Shown piece after piece: positions 1 through 7,775 of a stretch of 10,027 nt of DNA. The position numbers were made by a program, and so were the translations under genes. The first letter of the stretch is position 1. Every line of letters begins with the position of its first letter. The stretch is from Larix sibirica (Eukaryota; Streptophyta; Pinopsida; Pinales; Pinaceae). Where the stretch lies: contig NWUY0300091895.1 of assembly GCA_004151065.3 (NCBI GenBank), forward strand, positions 7,148-17,174. The letters run 5' to 3'. The notes under the pieces are model-generated. The model did no database searches and was not told the DNA's origin. It saw only the letters and a program-made list of their open reading frames with translations.

Positions 1-800
1 AATTTATCTTGGGGAGTCCAAATGGGTTCCAGACAAGCTTCCATAAGATTTTTCTAGCAACATTATGGATTTGGAGGGCATTGAAGCCTAGGGCTGTAGT
101 GTAGTTACCTTTTGGATCCCATCCACGTTCATCTTTGCTCTGTAAATGAGTAGGAGCACAACCTTTCAGATTGCTTATAAGGAGGATTATGCCAGGTTCA
201 AGATTGGTTGGGATTGCAACGTTTTTCCAGCTCTGCAAGTGTCGAAAGTGTCCCAGGAACTGAAATCATACAGAGTTTTGATTCCTTGTTGGGAAAACCA
301 ATGTGCTATGTCTTGAAGTTCTTGAGCATTATGTAGGGATCTGTTGCCCATGATTTTATCAATGAAGATATATATTTTCCTTCCATCTCCTAAGACCCAG
401 TATAATTCTTGAGAGAAGAAATTCCATGCTGCTTTGCACAAGGACCAAATTGAGGATCCTTTGGAAGTAGGCTTGCAATCTAGACATCTCAGGTTGTTTC
501 CCAACACATATTTCCTTCTGAGGACTTGACTGACTCGATGGTTTATGTTATGCAAAATTTTCCAGAGAAGTTTACCACCCATCACCAAATTTTCTTGGAG
601 GGGGTGCGAATTTGGAGGCCGCCTGAGTGCTTTGGTTGCTTTATGATTCCCCAATTTACTAAATGGAGCTTGTTTTCCTTATTTTTTCCTCCAGACCAAG
701 GGAAGTCTCTTAGGAATTTGCTGATATTTTCTGATACTCTTTTTGGCACCGGGACATAATGGACCACACACTAACAATGCAACCTACTTTCAAAAGAAAA
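1..800 (-). pseudogene. LINE B: RT C-terminal region and start of zf-RVT domain, frameshifted, cut by window edge
   Basis: Reading leftward, this is the C-terminal part of a plant L1-type polyprotein. The first frame (767-582) has the post-palm motif FLRDFPWSGGKNKENKLHLV followed by WGIIKQPKHSGGLQIR, the usual 'DFLWSG...HLV.W...PK..GGLGIR' block. After a frameshift near 600 the next frame (about 600-230) continues with GGKLLWKILHN, VSQVLRRKYV, SSIWSLCKAAWNFF and VLGDGRKIYIFIDK, which is the thumb/connection region. A second frameshift near 230 leads to a frame that stays open to base 1. It carries GWDPKGNYTTALGFNALQ and LWKLVWNPFGLPKIN, the opening of the zf-RVT domain; the Cys/His residues would lie outside the window. 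Weak RT similarity (RLHC then VVHYVPVPKRV) reaches about 800. The catalytic palm is absent, so this copy is 5'-truncated or decayed. The family is clear; the exact 5' limit is not. Confidence 0.9.
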
Positions 801-1143
801 CCCACGGACTGCATGCAAGGAGTATTACTGTCTCGACAAGGAGGATGGCCAACTTTCCACAATTTAAATAGAAAGTTTCCATAATCCTCCATGATTATCT
901 TTGTACCTCCACTGATGTCAACCACCCAAGCGATGGTACCTTCCAGATTTCTTCCTGTTGGATCCTGATCCGCCACCTTCAATGCTCATCAATTCTCCTA
1001 TGGACATTCTTGTCTAGATGAATACGTGTTTCCCTTCCTTTATTACATTTAAAGCCTCACTACCCTCCTCCGTACCTTCGCATCTATCGGATCTTCTTGC
1101 TGGCAGGATTTTATCCACACCACATGGCCACTTACTGACCCTC
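801..1143. other. Unassigned interval between two LINE remnants
   Basis: No domain is recognised here. It lies between the RNase H end of LINE A and the RT part of LINE B, so it may hold the LINE A 3' untranslated region, the truncated 5' end of LINE B, or both. A minus-strand frame (982-710) is open for 90 codons but overlaps the RT frame of LINE B at its end and has no recognisable motif (it includes GGTKIIMEDYGNF). Frames are open on both strands around 1014-1233. No poly(A) tract marks the LINE A 3' end. Confidence 0.5.
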
Positions 1144-2122
1144 CTAATGTCCGAGCGTGCCATTCTCTTCCCGGCGAGACATATCCCAAGCAAGTGCGGC
1201 TTCACACCATTCCTTGAATGTCCCTTCATTTAATTCTTCCAACGAACCTGCCACAACTGTTCTACGGGACTGGGTTCTCATGTTTTCCAGTAAGTTCTCC
1301 ACGTTGTTACCATCTCTCTTGACGTGGCTGGAGCAGAGAGCCAATGAGGCCATAAGGAGGCCAGATAGTTGTTCTGAACAACATTCTAACCTCAATTTTG
1401 TCAAAACTTTTGAGTATCGTGTTACATTATGAATGTGGATTGCCATGTCCAGAATCACCTTAGAGTCCCCTTCCACTATTAGAGGAGTCCAATTTCGCTT
1501 GTTATCCATGAGCAGACTGTGTATCAAACCTTCCACTTCCGTTGCATTGTTTGAATCAAACCCAATGTATCCCATGCATAAACTCAACAATTGGCCATTG
1601 TGATCTCTGATAATTCCACCGAACCTCGCAGGCCCATGATTCCCCTTAGATGCCTCATCAAAATTTAGTTTGAAGAAATCGATTGGGGGAACCGACCACT
1701 GGTTTGGACTGGAGGTTTCCAGGTGGTGAGGCTTAGGATCTCCGAAACACTTCAAAGGGCCTAAGATACCTTAGGCTTGCAGGATGAAGGATTCAACACC
1801 CTGAGCGTTCCAATCTGTCACCTCCCAAGAATGCATTCGGATAGAATCCAACATTCTAGACTTGATAATGGGCCAGACCCTTTCATTGGAATTTGATTTC
1901 CCTCTGAACGTCTTAGCATTTCGTTCCTCTCTATATCACCCAAACCAGGAAACCCGAGAAGATTTGCCATAGTTGGTTAACAATGGGATTTTGGAATGGG
2001 TTTTTTAGCCAGTTGTTGATAGTCAAGTCGAGGCATCCTTGTTACTGGTTGGATCTCTTGAAGGAAGCAACCCCCCTATCCCACAACTGCGTGAAAAAGG
2101 AGCACAGTTCCAGGAGATGATT
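1144..2122 (-). pseudogene. LINE A: end of zf-RVT, linker and RNase H domain, 5'-truncated
   Basis: At 2122 the similarity begins abruptly with NHLLELCSFFTQLWDRG, the His/Cys end of a zf-RVT zinc-binding domain. Next come WLKNPF and WQIFSGFLVWVI, then after a frameshift near 1940 RNAKTFRGKS and RVWPIIKSRMLDSI: the linker between zf-RVT and RNase H. From about 1935 one frame runs to 1144 with a single TAA at 1771-1773. The RNase H (RVT_3 type) starts with FFKLNFDEASKGNHGPARFG. The first catalytic Asp (codon 1657-1659), the Glu in ATEVEG and the Asp in VEGDSKVI are kept. The last acid, usually in a VADLLANM-like motif after the HVKR stretch, is replaced: the text reads VENLLENM, with Asn at 1294-1296. 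The 3' end reads on to a stop at 1144. The domain itself is unbroken over about 200 codons but has lost a catalytic residue, so it is probably non-functional. Confidence 0.9.
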
Positions 2123-2457
2123 ATGTAACATAATTTTTTAATATTTAACTATAATACTTAATTTAAATATTAATTTAAATTTATAAACAGTTTTCATTTA
2201 CTTATTTAGTCACTTTAAGTATACCATTAGAATATATGAACAAGTTGATTTATTATGGAATTTTAAATATATGTTTTATGTGATTTTATTAGTGTTTTAT
2301 TTATATAATATTACATAGCTATATGCATGTGAATTAAATAAATAAATCTATATCTAATTATATAAAATTTATATATTATTAATTAAATTTGTTTGCACTG
2401 GGTGGGTAGAAAAATAATAACTTGGAATTGGTGTGGAGAAGAGGAGGGACTGAAGCA
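2123..2457. other. AT-rich spacer, no gene
   Basis: Base composition changes abruptly at about 2122 from the mixed composition of LINE A to very AT-rich DNA made of short A and T runs, such as repeated taatttaaat. No frame of note and no RNA gene is visible. It could act as a matrix-attachment-like stretch, but that rests on composition alone. Confidence 0.6.
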
Positions 2458-2543
2458 AAGAGTTTGGCACAATTCATGATGAGTTTAATACTATTGTTAA
2501 AAGAGTTTGGCACAATTCAAGATGAGTTTAATACTATTGTTAT
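2458..2543. repeat. Tandem duplication, 43-bp unit, two copies
   Basis: Copies at 2458-2500 and 2501-2543 match at 41 of 43 positions by eye. The unit starts aagagtttggcacaattca. The motif aagagt begins a third time at 2544. The very high identity suggests a recent duplication compared with the surrounding decay. Confidence 0.95.
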
Positions 2544-2636
2544 AAGAGTAAAACTCATTTGAGAGATGGACTTTTATTCTTGTTTATAGAGATATGAGTA
2601 AAAATCACCTTAATGTTAAAACTCAAAAGCTTTTGG

Positions 2637-2764
2637 ACATTAAATTTTGTAAATATTTATTCTTTTAGGTTTCCATAAATTTTATAAATATTTAATCTTT
2701 ACACTAAATTTTGCAAATATTTATTCTTTTAGGTTTTTATATATTTTATAAATATTTAATCTTT
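2637..2764. repeat. Tandem duplication, 64-bp AT-rich unit, two copies
   Basis: Copies at 2637-2700 and 2701-2764 match at 59 of 64 positions by eye. Each contains aaatatttattcttttaggt and ends tttataaatatttaatcttt. The flanks also look alike: ataagagtaaaactcattt near 2542 and ataagagtagaattcattt near 2771. The 64-bp pair may therefore lie inside an older, larger duplication of about 228 bp. Confidence 0.9.
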
Positions 2765-2908
2765 TTTGTGATAAGAGTAGAATTCATTTTATTTTAAAAG
2801 AATTAACTTTAGTTAGAGTAACTTTATTCAGAGTTGAAATTTAAATAAAGTTTACATTCAAACAATTTACTACTAATGAAAATATTGAACTAAAGTATTT
2901 AACGAAGT

Positions 2909-2923
2909 ACACACTTAGTTATG
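2909..2923. repeat. Target-site duplication, left copy (15 bp)
   Basis: The sequence acacacttagttatg is repeated perfectly at 3327-3341. The neighbouring bases differ on both sides (t versus g before, c versus g after), so the duplication is exactly 15 bp. That length is typical of LINE-driven insertion. Confidence 0.9.
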
Positions 2924-3326
2924 CTTTTTTTTTAATTGCATAAAGAAAATATATTAAAGTACAAAAAATATTGCATGCACAGGATAGTCTGTAGTTCTGA
3001 GAGCATTCTGAGGTCTCTCATAAAACATAAAATTTAAAGTATGGCCCTTGTAGACCTGCCCACATATAGGTTGAGAGTCTAATTTTTCATCGATATGTAG
3101 GTCATAGACATAATTACAAAAGACAACTAAAAACATAGAACTAGACCTGCTACAAAAAATCCCATAATAACTTCTAATATAAGCATGAGAGAAAAAAACA
3201 AAAATACTTGTTAACCCACAACAAAGTGTCCACCAAATTTGTAAAAAAAATTAGAGAAAGAAAACCACAAGATTACTTAGAGACGCCATTGATATTAGCC
3301 TCATCGACCTTCTCCTCCATGATGGG
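2924..3326 (-). pseudogene. Retroposed mRNA copy (5'-truncated processed pseudogene) with poly(A) tail
   Basis: Seen: 403 bp bounded exactly by a perfect 15-bp direct repeat, with nine A residues (T9 at 2925-2933 on the plus strand) at its 3' end, one base from the left repeat. Read on the minus strand it opens with codons P-I followed by MEEKVDEANINGVSK and a TAA stop at 3273-3275. About 339 bp of U/A-rich sequence follow, with AATATA roughly 20-25 bases before the tail, a plausible plant polyadenylation element. This is the layout of a protein C-terminus plus 3' UTR, copied from mRNA and truncated at its 5' end. Known: LINE machinery inserts such copies. Inferred: the parent gene, which I do not recognise, and whether the 15 residues really are coding. 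A SINE is less likely because no Pol III A or B box is visible at the 5' end. A 60-codon frame at 3136-2954 lies in the supposed UTR and is probably chance. Confidence 0.75.
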
Positions 3327-3341
3327 ACACACTTAGTTATG
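3327..3341. repeat. Target-site duplication, right copy (15 bp)
   Basis: This is the second perfect copy of acacacttagttatg. It abuts the 5' end of the retroposed sequence on the minus strand. Removing 2924-3341 would restore an uninterrupted pre-insertion site running from aacgaagt through this motif into gttatgtgtaactc. Confidence 0.9.
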
Positions 3342-3663
3342 GTTATGTGTAACTCATAGATTATTATCGAGGCATGGAGCATCTTCCTTGACAGTCACAA
3401 CTCATTATTGAGGCATCGAACATCGTTTTGAAATCGTTGGTGGACATGGTGTTGTTTTGATAATACAATCATTTTTCCTCAAGAATACTTCACGGACCGT
3501 GTTTAGAGGAGTTCTAAATGTAGCAGAAGTCTCGTATGCTACATCATGTGGTTCTTCTCTCGAGGACATTGGTCCTTTAAGGACATTTCACTTTTCGATC
3601 TGGTCCATATTTAATGTGATTCTAAGTTCTAACTATAAAAAAGTCTAAAGTATCATACATTAC
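3342..3663. other. Spacer without a recognisable gene
   Basis: It holds a weak short duplication around 3363-3386 and 3404-3427 (attatcgaggcat and attattgaggcat, about 41 bp apart). A 63-codon plus-strand frame at 3457-3648 has no recognisable motif. The stretch near 3527-3560 (gctacatcatgtgg) resembles the start of the 84-bp repeat just downstream and may be an eroded copy. Confidence 0.5.
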
Positions 3664-3869
3664 ACCATGCGGCTTAGATTTGGTATTGCTTGAGATGAGA
3701 TATTCACATTAGTAAATGGTTGTTGGTTTCGATAGGTCGTTGATACCACCATGTGGATTAGATTTGGTACCACTTGAGAGGATATATTCACATTAGTAAA
3801 TGGTTGGTTATAATAGGTAGTTGATACTACTTTGGAGGATTTTCACATTTGGTAAAGGGTTGTTGGTTT
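3664..3869. repeat. Tandem repeat, about 84-bp unit, two full copies and one partial
   Basis: Copy 1 is 3664-3747 and copy 2 is 3748-3828, three bases shorter. Both share the pattern accatgyggmttagatttgg, then ttgagag or ttgagatgag, then tattcacattagtaaatggt and a closing gttgatac. A partial third copy at about 3838-3869 keeps gattttcacatttggtaaag and gttgttggttt. A further faint echo (ttagtatcactagagag) lies near 3980. The copies differ more than those of the 43-bp and 64-bp repeats, so this array is probably older. Confidence 0.85.
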
Positions 3870-4210
3870 AGACAATGAGTAGAGAATTTCTTACTGCCTT
3901 TCAACATCATTGAGAGTGGCCTTAGATCCACATTTTGTTTTGCAATATATATATGGAAGATTTTCAAATGGTTCATACACATTTAGTATCACTAGAGAGT
4001 TGTTGGATTTGGTTAACGATCTATATGTAGTAATATTAAAAAAAATTGTTGGCTCTGTCTAACACAAATCAAAGGATACCCACCCACAAAGTTGTGACCC
4101 TACATAACATCTGGAAAAATTAATGATTTCATATTTGAGACTTATAGAACTCTTAGAACAGACACAAATAAAGATTATATTTATTTGCATGCCATATTGA
4201 ACAATCTTAC
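3870..4210. other. Spacer, nothing recognisable
   Basis: AT-rich sequence without a domain-bearing frame or RNA gene. It includes a short alternating AT run near 3944-3953 and possible degraded echoes of the 84-bp repeat near 3955-4020. Confidence 0.5.
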
Positions 4211-4282
4211 TGACTTCATTTCACATTTTGTCGAGATCTATCTCAGTGACTTCATTTCACATTCTGTCAAGATCTGTATGAG
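4211..4282. repeat. Tandem duplication, 36-bp unit, two copies
   Basis: Copies at 4211-4246 and 4247-4282 share tgacttcatttcacatt and the gagatct/aagatct core, matching at about 31 of 36 positions by eye. Confidence 0.85.
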
Positions 4283-4481
4283 AGTGAACATCAACATTAA
4301 AGAACACTTTTAAAAAAATGACAAAAATTGAATGTGGCACAATGTGGCATATTAATAGATTATCATCATTTTAAGGTGCATCCATAAGTACCAGCGCATA
4401 CTAACACTCTTTACTCCGTAATGTAATTTGTTTTATTTTCCCACAATAGGGAGATGATGTCAACCAAAATAACTCTTATGG

Positions 4482-4669
4482 ATAAAACATATTACAACAT
4501 TACATTAATAAAATCAAATTTCAAGGATATGTTGAATTGTGAAGCTCAACAAATACATTACAATACAAAGACATAAAAATATAAACGTTTTGGTAAAACA
4601 TCTTACACCATCATATTAATAAAATCAAATTTCAAAGATATGTTGAACGAAAAAGCTCAACAAATAAAT
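4482..4669. repeat. Direct repeat pair, 77-bp copies 111 bp apart
   Basis: Copies at 4482-4558 and 4593-4669 match at about 66 of 77 positions. The longest identical block is attaataaaatcaaatttcaa, followed by gatatgttgaa and aagctcaacaaata. Thirty-four bases separate the copies, so either the full 111-bp unit was duplicated and the rest has diverged, or the spacer came later. Confidence 0.85.
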
Positions 4670-4998
4670 TTTCCTCTGAAAAAAAGTCGTAATTCATTAA
4701 TTGAAAATGAACCACATTGTTCATGGGCCCCAAAAACCATTTACAAAAATTATATCATCAGATATACATATAGCTCTTACCATACCATTAAGCAGGTGAA
4801 AAAGTCATTTAAGATAAATCTGTTACAAAAATATCCGACTACTTTCCTATAATTGACTATATTGCGGAGAATTCAATATCAACAATAGACCATCTCTCGT
4901 TGTAAAATCAAGGAAACTAAAGAAACAATGGTAATCCTTAAATCTGTGTTGTAACACGGGATATTTTTTTAGAGTATACCCAAATTTGTGGTTCAGTT
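4670..4998. other. Spacer and possible 3' untranslated region of LINE C
   Basis: The part next to 4998 probably contains the LINE C 3' untranslated region, because the polyprotein stop is at 4999-5001. A run of seven T at 4964-4970 could be the remnant of a poly(A) tail on the minus strand, but I found no matching target-site duplication beyond the 5' end of the element. A 70-codon plus-strand frame at 4640-4852 has no recognisable motif. Confidence 0.45.
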
Positions 4999-5445
4999 TC
5001 ATCTTGGGCGAGGGCCGGGATGATGTTCAGCGTACTCAACATTTGACATCTCCCATTGTTTCCACATACCCTCTGCCAGTTGCTACTCATTCTTTGATAA
5101 TAAATTTGCCATGGTGTTCCTTTCTCGATATATGTGGAGGAAATTGACAATCTGCATAGTATTTGAAATCCTTACCAATTCCTCATACAAAGGCTTTAAC
5201 ATAATATTTTTGGGTGGTCACTTCAAACTCATCCAATCTATAATTAACTTTGAATCCCCAAATACCTGAAGCCTCCGAACACCTTTTGTAGATGCCAAAA
5301 TCAGGACTAATTTAAGGGTTATCAACTTTACTCGGTTATTTGTACATCTACCTAGTTCTGCTACAAATTTGATCCATTGAGAATGATAGAAATATAAAAC
5401 ACTACCAACTCCCCCTATGTATGCCTCACCCTGTGATGCATCGTC
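4999..5445 (-). pseudogene. LINE C RNase H domain remnant
   Basis: One frame runs from 5445 to the TGA at 4999-5001 with two internal stops. It begins with FDDASQGEAYIGGVGSVLYF, where the first Asp (codon 5443-5445) is the usual catalytic acid and the second Asp stands where Gly is normal. The second acid, normally Glu in an NNRAEL-like motif, reads Lys (NNRVKL, codon 5326-5328). The third is kept in QVFGDSKLIIDWM. After LHIYRERNT the last acid, normally Asp in an AD-x-LS motif, reads Asn (MANLLSK, codon 5104-5106). The tail QLAEGMWKQWEMSN leads to the natural end HHPGPRPR. With two of four catalytic acids replaced, the domain cannot be expected to cleave RNA in an RNA:DNA hybrid. Confidence 0.9.
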
Positions 5446-5561
5446 AAAATATTAGCAACATCCAAATCTACCAATAGCCTCCTTAACAATCCTTATCACC
5501 TTTGGGGGCCATCATCTTGAGGGAAATGAGATAAGATTTCTAAACATTTTGTTGCATAAGA

Positions 5562-6126
5562 TTATGAAGGAATGAAGGCATTCTTGAAAACCACATGATT
5601 TTCTTCCAACCAGGTTCCCCATATTATTAGAGCAGGGAGAGCTTTGTAGTCAAAGAACATAACATTGTGGAGCGAGTCCTGAAAAGCATTTTGTAATCTT
5701 GTACCAATCCAATTAAATATGATACCTTTGACCTCTGAGGAAAATACCACATTCTACCAATATAGGAGCAATGAATAAAAATATTATCTATGCTCTCTAA
5801 ATTAGCTTTACAAAGAGGGAAACAACTAGGTCCAATGCTATATTTCTTGTTCATTAGATCCCAAATTGGAACTCTGTTGAATAGAACCAACCACATAAAA
5901 ATTTTGGTCTTAAGTGGATATTTGAGCTTTCATAGGGGAGAATACCACTAGGGGGTCTCGTGATGATCCTCTTCTTATATTTAATCATGTAACCTGTACC
6001 AAGAGTATAGAAGCCCCCTTCAGGGTTTTTGGACCATAACAAAACATCTTCAAAATTTGACAATCTAATGTGACGGTCATGAAGGGTCTTTAGATATCTA
6101 TCCCAGTGCACTTGATCTTCATCCAC
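5562..6126 (-). pseudogene. LINE C zf-RVT zinc-binding domain and linker remnant
   Basis: The segment starts in the RT-side frame with FEDVLLWSKNPEGGFYTLG and a GYMI stretch, the entry to zf-RVT. A frameshift near 5940 moves to the frame starting at 5896 with FMWLVLFNRVPIWDLMNKK. Here the zinc ligands are visible: CFPLC, then ESIDNIFIHC in which an Asn stands beside the expected His-x4-Cys arrangement. Another shift near 5750 leads to FQDSLHNVMF and LPALIIWGTWLEENHVVF, the linker that normally precedes RNase H. The domain is thought to help nucleic-acid binding by the polyprotein. About 100 bases between 5561 and 5446 are too decayed to read. Confidence 0.88.
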
Positions 6127-6138
6127 AAATCCTAAATC

Positions 6139-6606
6139 CTATGCATGTATCCATATTTGTCGGAAAGGATTAGTATGCATATCATCGCCTATATGGCTTA
6201 AAAAGAGATAATCCCTATCTTTTAGTGCATCAATCATAGCCACTAGAAGCTTGTGAGAATCACCATTGCTAGACCATGGATCAGTCCCCAATATTATCTT
6301 TCTACCATTTCCCACGCTCCAAACCAACCATTCCCCGATGACACCAAAATCCATAATGATGGATTTCCACATGAAAGAGACATTCCTTATTGGTTTGTCA
6401 TTATATCTGAACCATTCCTCAATAGTGAGAGGTAGAATGTATTTTTGTTGAACAACTATATTCTAAATACATTCGCCTTTGAGAATGCGCCAAACCCCTT
6501 TTGCTGCCAAAGATTTAGCAAAGCAAAGAGGGTGCTTTATTCCCCATCCACCTAATTCTTTAGGCAAGGAAATCTTATGCCGATTAACCCAATGATGATC
6601 CTTCTC
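6139..6606 (-). pseudogene. LINE C RT thumb/connection region remnant
   Basis: The frame is the same as that of the RT palm to its right and of the zf-RVT entry to its left, separated by three stops: TAA at 6607-6609, one TAG near 6463 and TAG at 6139-6141. Visible landmarks are HHWVNRHKISLPKELGGWG, FAKSLAAKGVWRIL, a KYILPL stretch, then WKSIIMDFG, WLVWSVGNGRKIILGTDPW and LFLSHIGDD. These match the 'GGWGI...SL..K..WR' and 'VGNG..I..G.DPW' blocks of plant LINE polyproteins. The internal TAG in ECI-stop-NIVVQQKY falls where a Trp would be expected. Confidence 0.9.
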
Positions 6607-7775
6607 TTATGAGCTGCCTCTCCCTGAGAACTTATAACAAAGTTTCTTGATGTGATCCATGGTACCAATGGGAACATATGCAAGGGAAACCCAATATACA
6701 AGAATAACTTCCAAAACAAATTTCATCAAGATAAGTCTCCCACCTCTAGATAACCACTTATTGTACCATAATTGTAATTTGCTTTCCACTTTACCAATGA
6801 GCCAAGCCCAGTCTCTACGATGGTAATCATTTGGTTTAATAATGAAGCCCAAATATTTGATTATAGTTTGTAAGTCCACCAAATCAAAATCAAACTGATC
6901 TTGGATCCACTCAATTTTTGCCTGACCCAGCTTCATAAAATAAACAATAGACTTAAGATAGCTAATGACCACACTTGTAGCTGTTGAAAATAAATTCAGG
7001 ATAGTCTTATGCTTAGAAATGTACTTTCTAAAGCCATTTGTGAATAGCAAGATGTCATCAACAAAAAGAAAACGTGTGATGTAAACATTACCCCTAGTTC
7101 TAATGCCACTGTAGGACGCATTAGACTTGCATGAAAAATAGCTTTGCTTAAACCTTCCATGATCAACAGAAATAAGAGAGGGGCAAGGGGGCAAGCATGC
7201 TTTAGTCCTCTTTCAGGCCTAAAAAATGGTGAGGTTGAACCATTTACAAGGACAAGAAAAGAGAATGTATGTACATATGATAAAATCTAGTTGACAAAAT
7301 TAAGTTGAAATCCCACATGTAGCAACGCCATTCTTAAAAACATCTAATTAACTTGATCAGAAGCTTTTGATAGATCGACCTTAATGATGGTTGTCAGGAG
7401 CTTCTTCAATTTAGCTGAATGAATAGCGTCTTGAGCTGTAACTATACTGTCATGAATGTGTTTTCCTTCAAGGAAAGCAAATTGATCTTGTAGAACTTCC
7501 TTGGAAAGAATACCTCGAATCCTCCTAGCTATAACATTTGCAATCAGTTTGTAAATGAAATTACATAAGGATATGGGCATTTATTCATCAAAATTGAGGC
7601 CTGTATCATTCTTTGGAATCAGAGCAATAAAAGTAGAGTTGAATGCTGCCGGAATCCTCACATTAAACTTAGATTCTTCAACGATCGCAAGAAGATCCAG
7701 CTCAAATAAATCCATGAATCCATTGAAAAATTCTACAGGCCAACCATATGGCCTAGGACTCTTGTCCTTCTGCAT
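6607..7775 (-). pseudogene. LINE C reverse transcriptase catalytic domain remnant
   Basis: The RT synthesises cDNA directly on nicked target DNA. The fingers start with MQKDKSPRPYGWPVEFF, normally KSPGPDG, then ALIPKND. After a TAA at 7581-7583 come PISLCNFIYKLIANVIA and DQFAFLEGKHIHDS. Motif A is KVDLSKASDQVN, with Ser where Phe is usual, and the Trp that normally follows is a TAG at 7344-7346. In the same frame [16 protein letters not shown] (motif B) and a second Asn-stop (NFVN-stop) follow. A frameshift around 7110-7170 leads to motif C, FVDDILLF, with its FVDD codons at 7054-7065. Then come IKYLGFIIKPNDYHRRDW and WLSRGGRLILMKFVLEVI, the start of the thumb. Catalytic Asp codons of motifs A and C survive, but stops and frameshifts rule out a working enzyme. 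Confidence 0.95.

Noticed and set aside
526-759. Plus-strand frame of 77 codons
   Set aside because: It lies opposite the RT reading of LINE B and has no recognisable motif.
1018-1432. Overlapping plus-strand frames opposite and beside the RNase H of LINE A
   Set aside because: They mirror the minus-strand coding signal, which has clear family motifs; the plus-strand products do not.
2954-3136. 60-codon minus-strand frame within the retrocopy
   Set aside because: It lies downstream of a stop in the presumed 3' UTR, is short and hydrophobic in part, and matches nothing I know.
2924-3326. Reading the retroposed segment as a SINE
   Set aside because: No Pol III A or B box could be found near its 5' end, and it opens with a codon run and a stop followed by a UTR-like tail. 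Not fully excluded.
3457-3648. 63-codon plus-strand frame in the spacer
   Set aside because: No motif is recognisable, and its second half overlaps what may be an eroded repeat copy.
3664-4282. CRISPR-like array
   Set aside because: Repeats are adjacent head-to-tail copies without unique spacers of even length, and the surrounding DNA is clearly plant-type.
4640-4852. 70-codon plus-strand frame
   Set aside because: It starts inside the second copy of the 111-bp-spaced repeat, is Lys/Asn/Tyr-rich as expected for AT-rich DNA, and has no domain.
4964-4970. T7 run as the LINE C poly(A) tail
   Set aside because: It is short, only about 30 bases beyond the stop, and the sequence beside it has no matching duplication beyond 9776.
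6253-6451. Two overlapping plus-strand frames
   Set aside because: Both are shadows of the LINE C thumb region on the minus strand.
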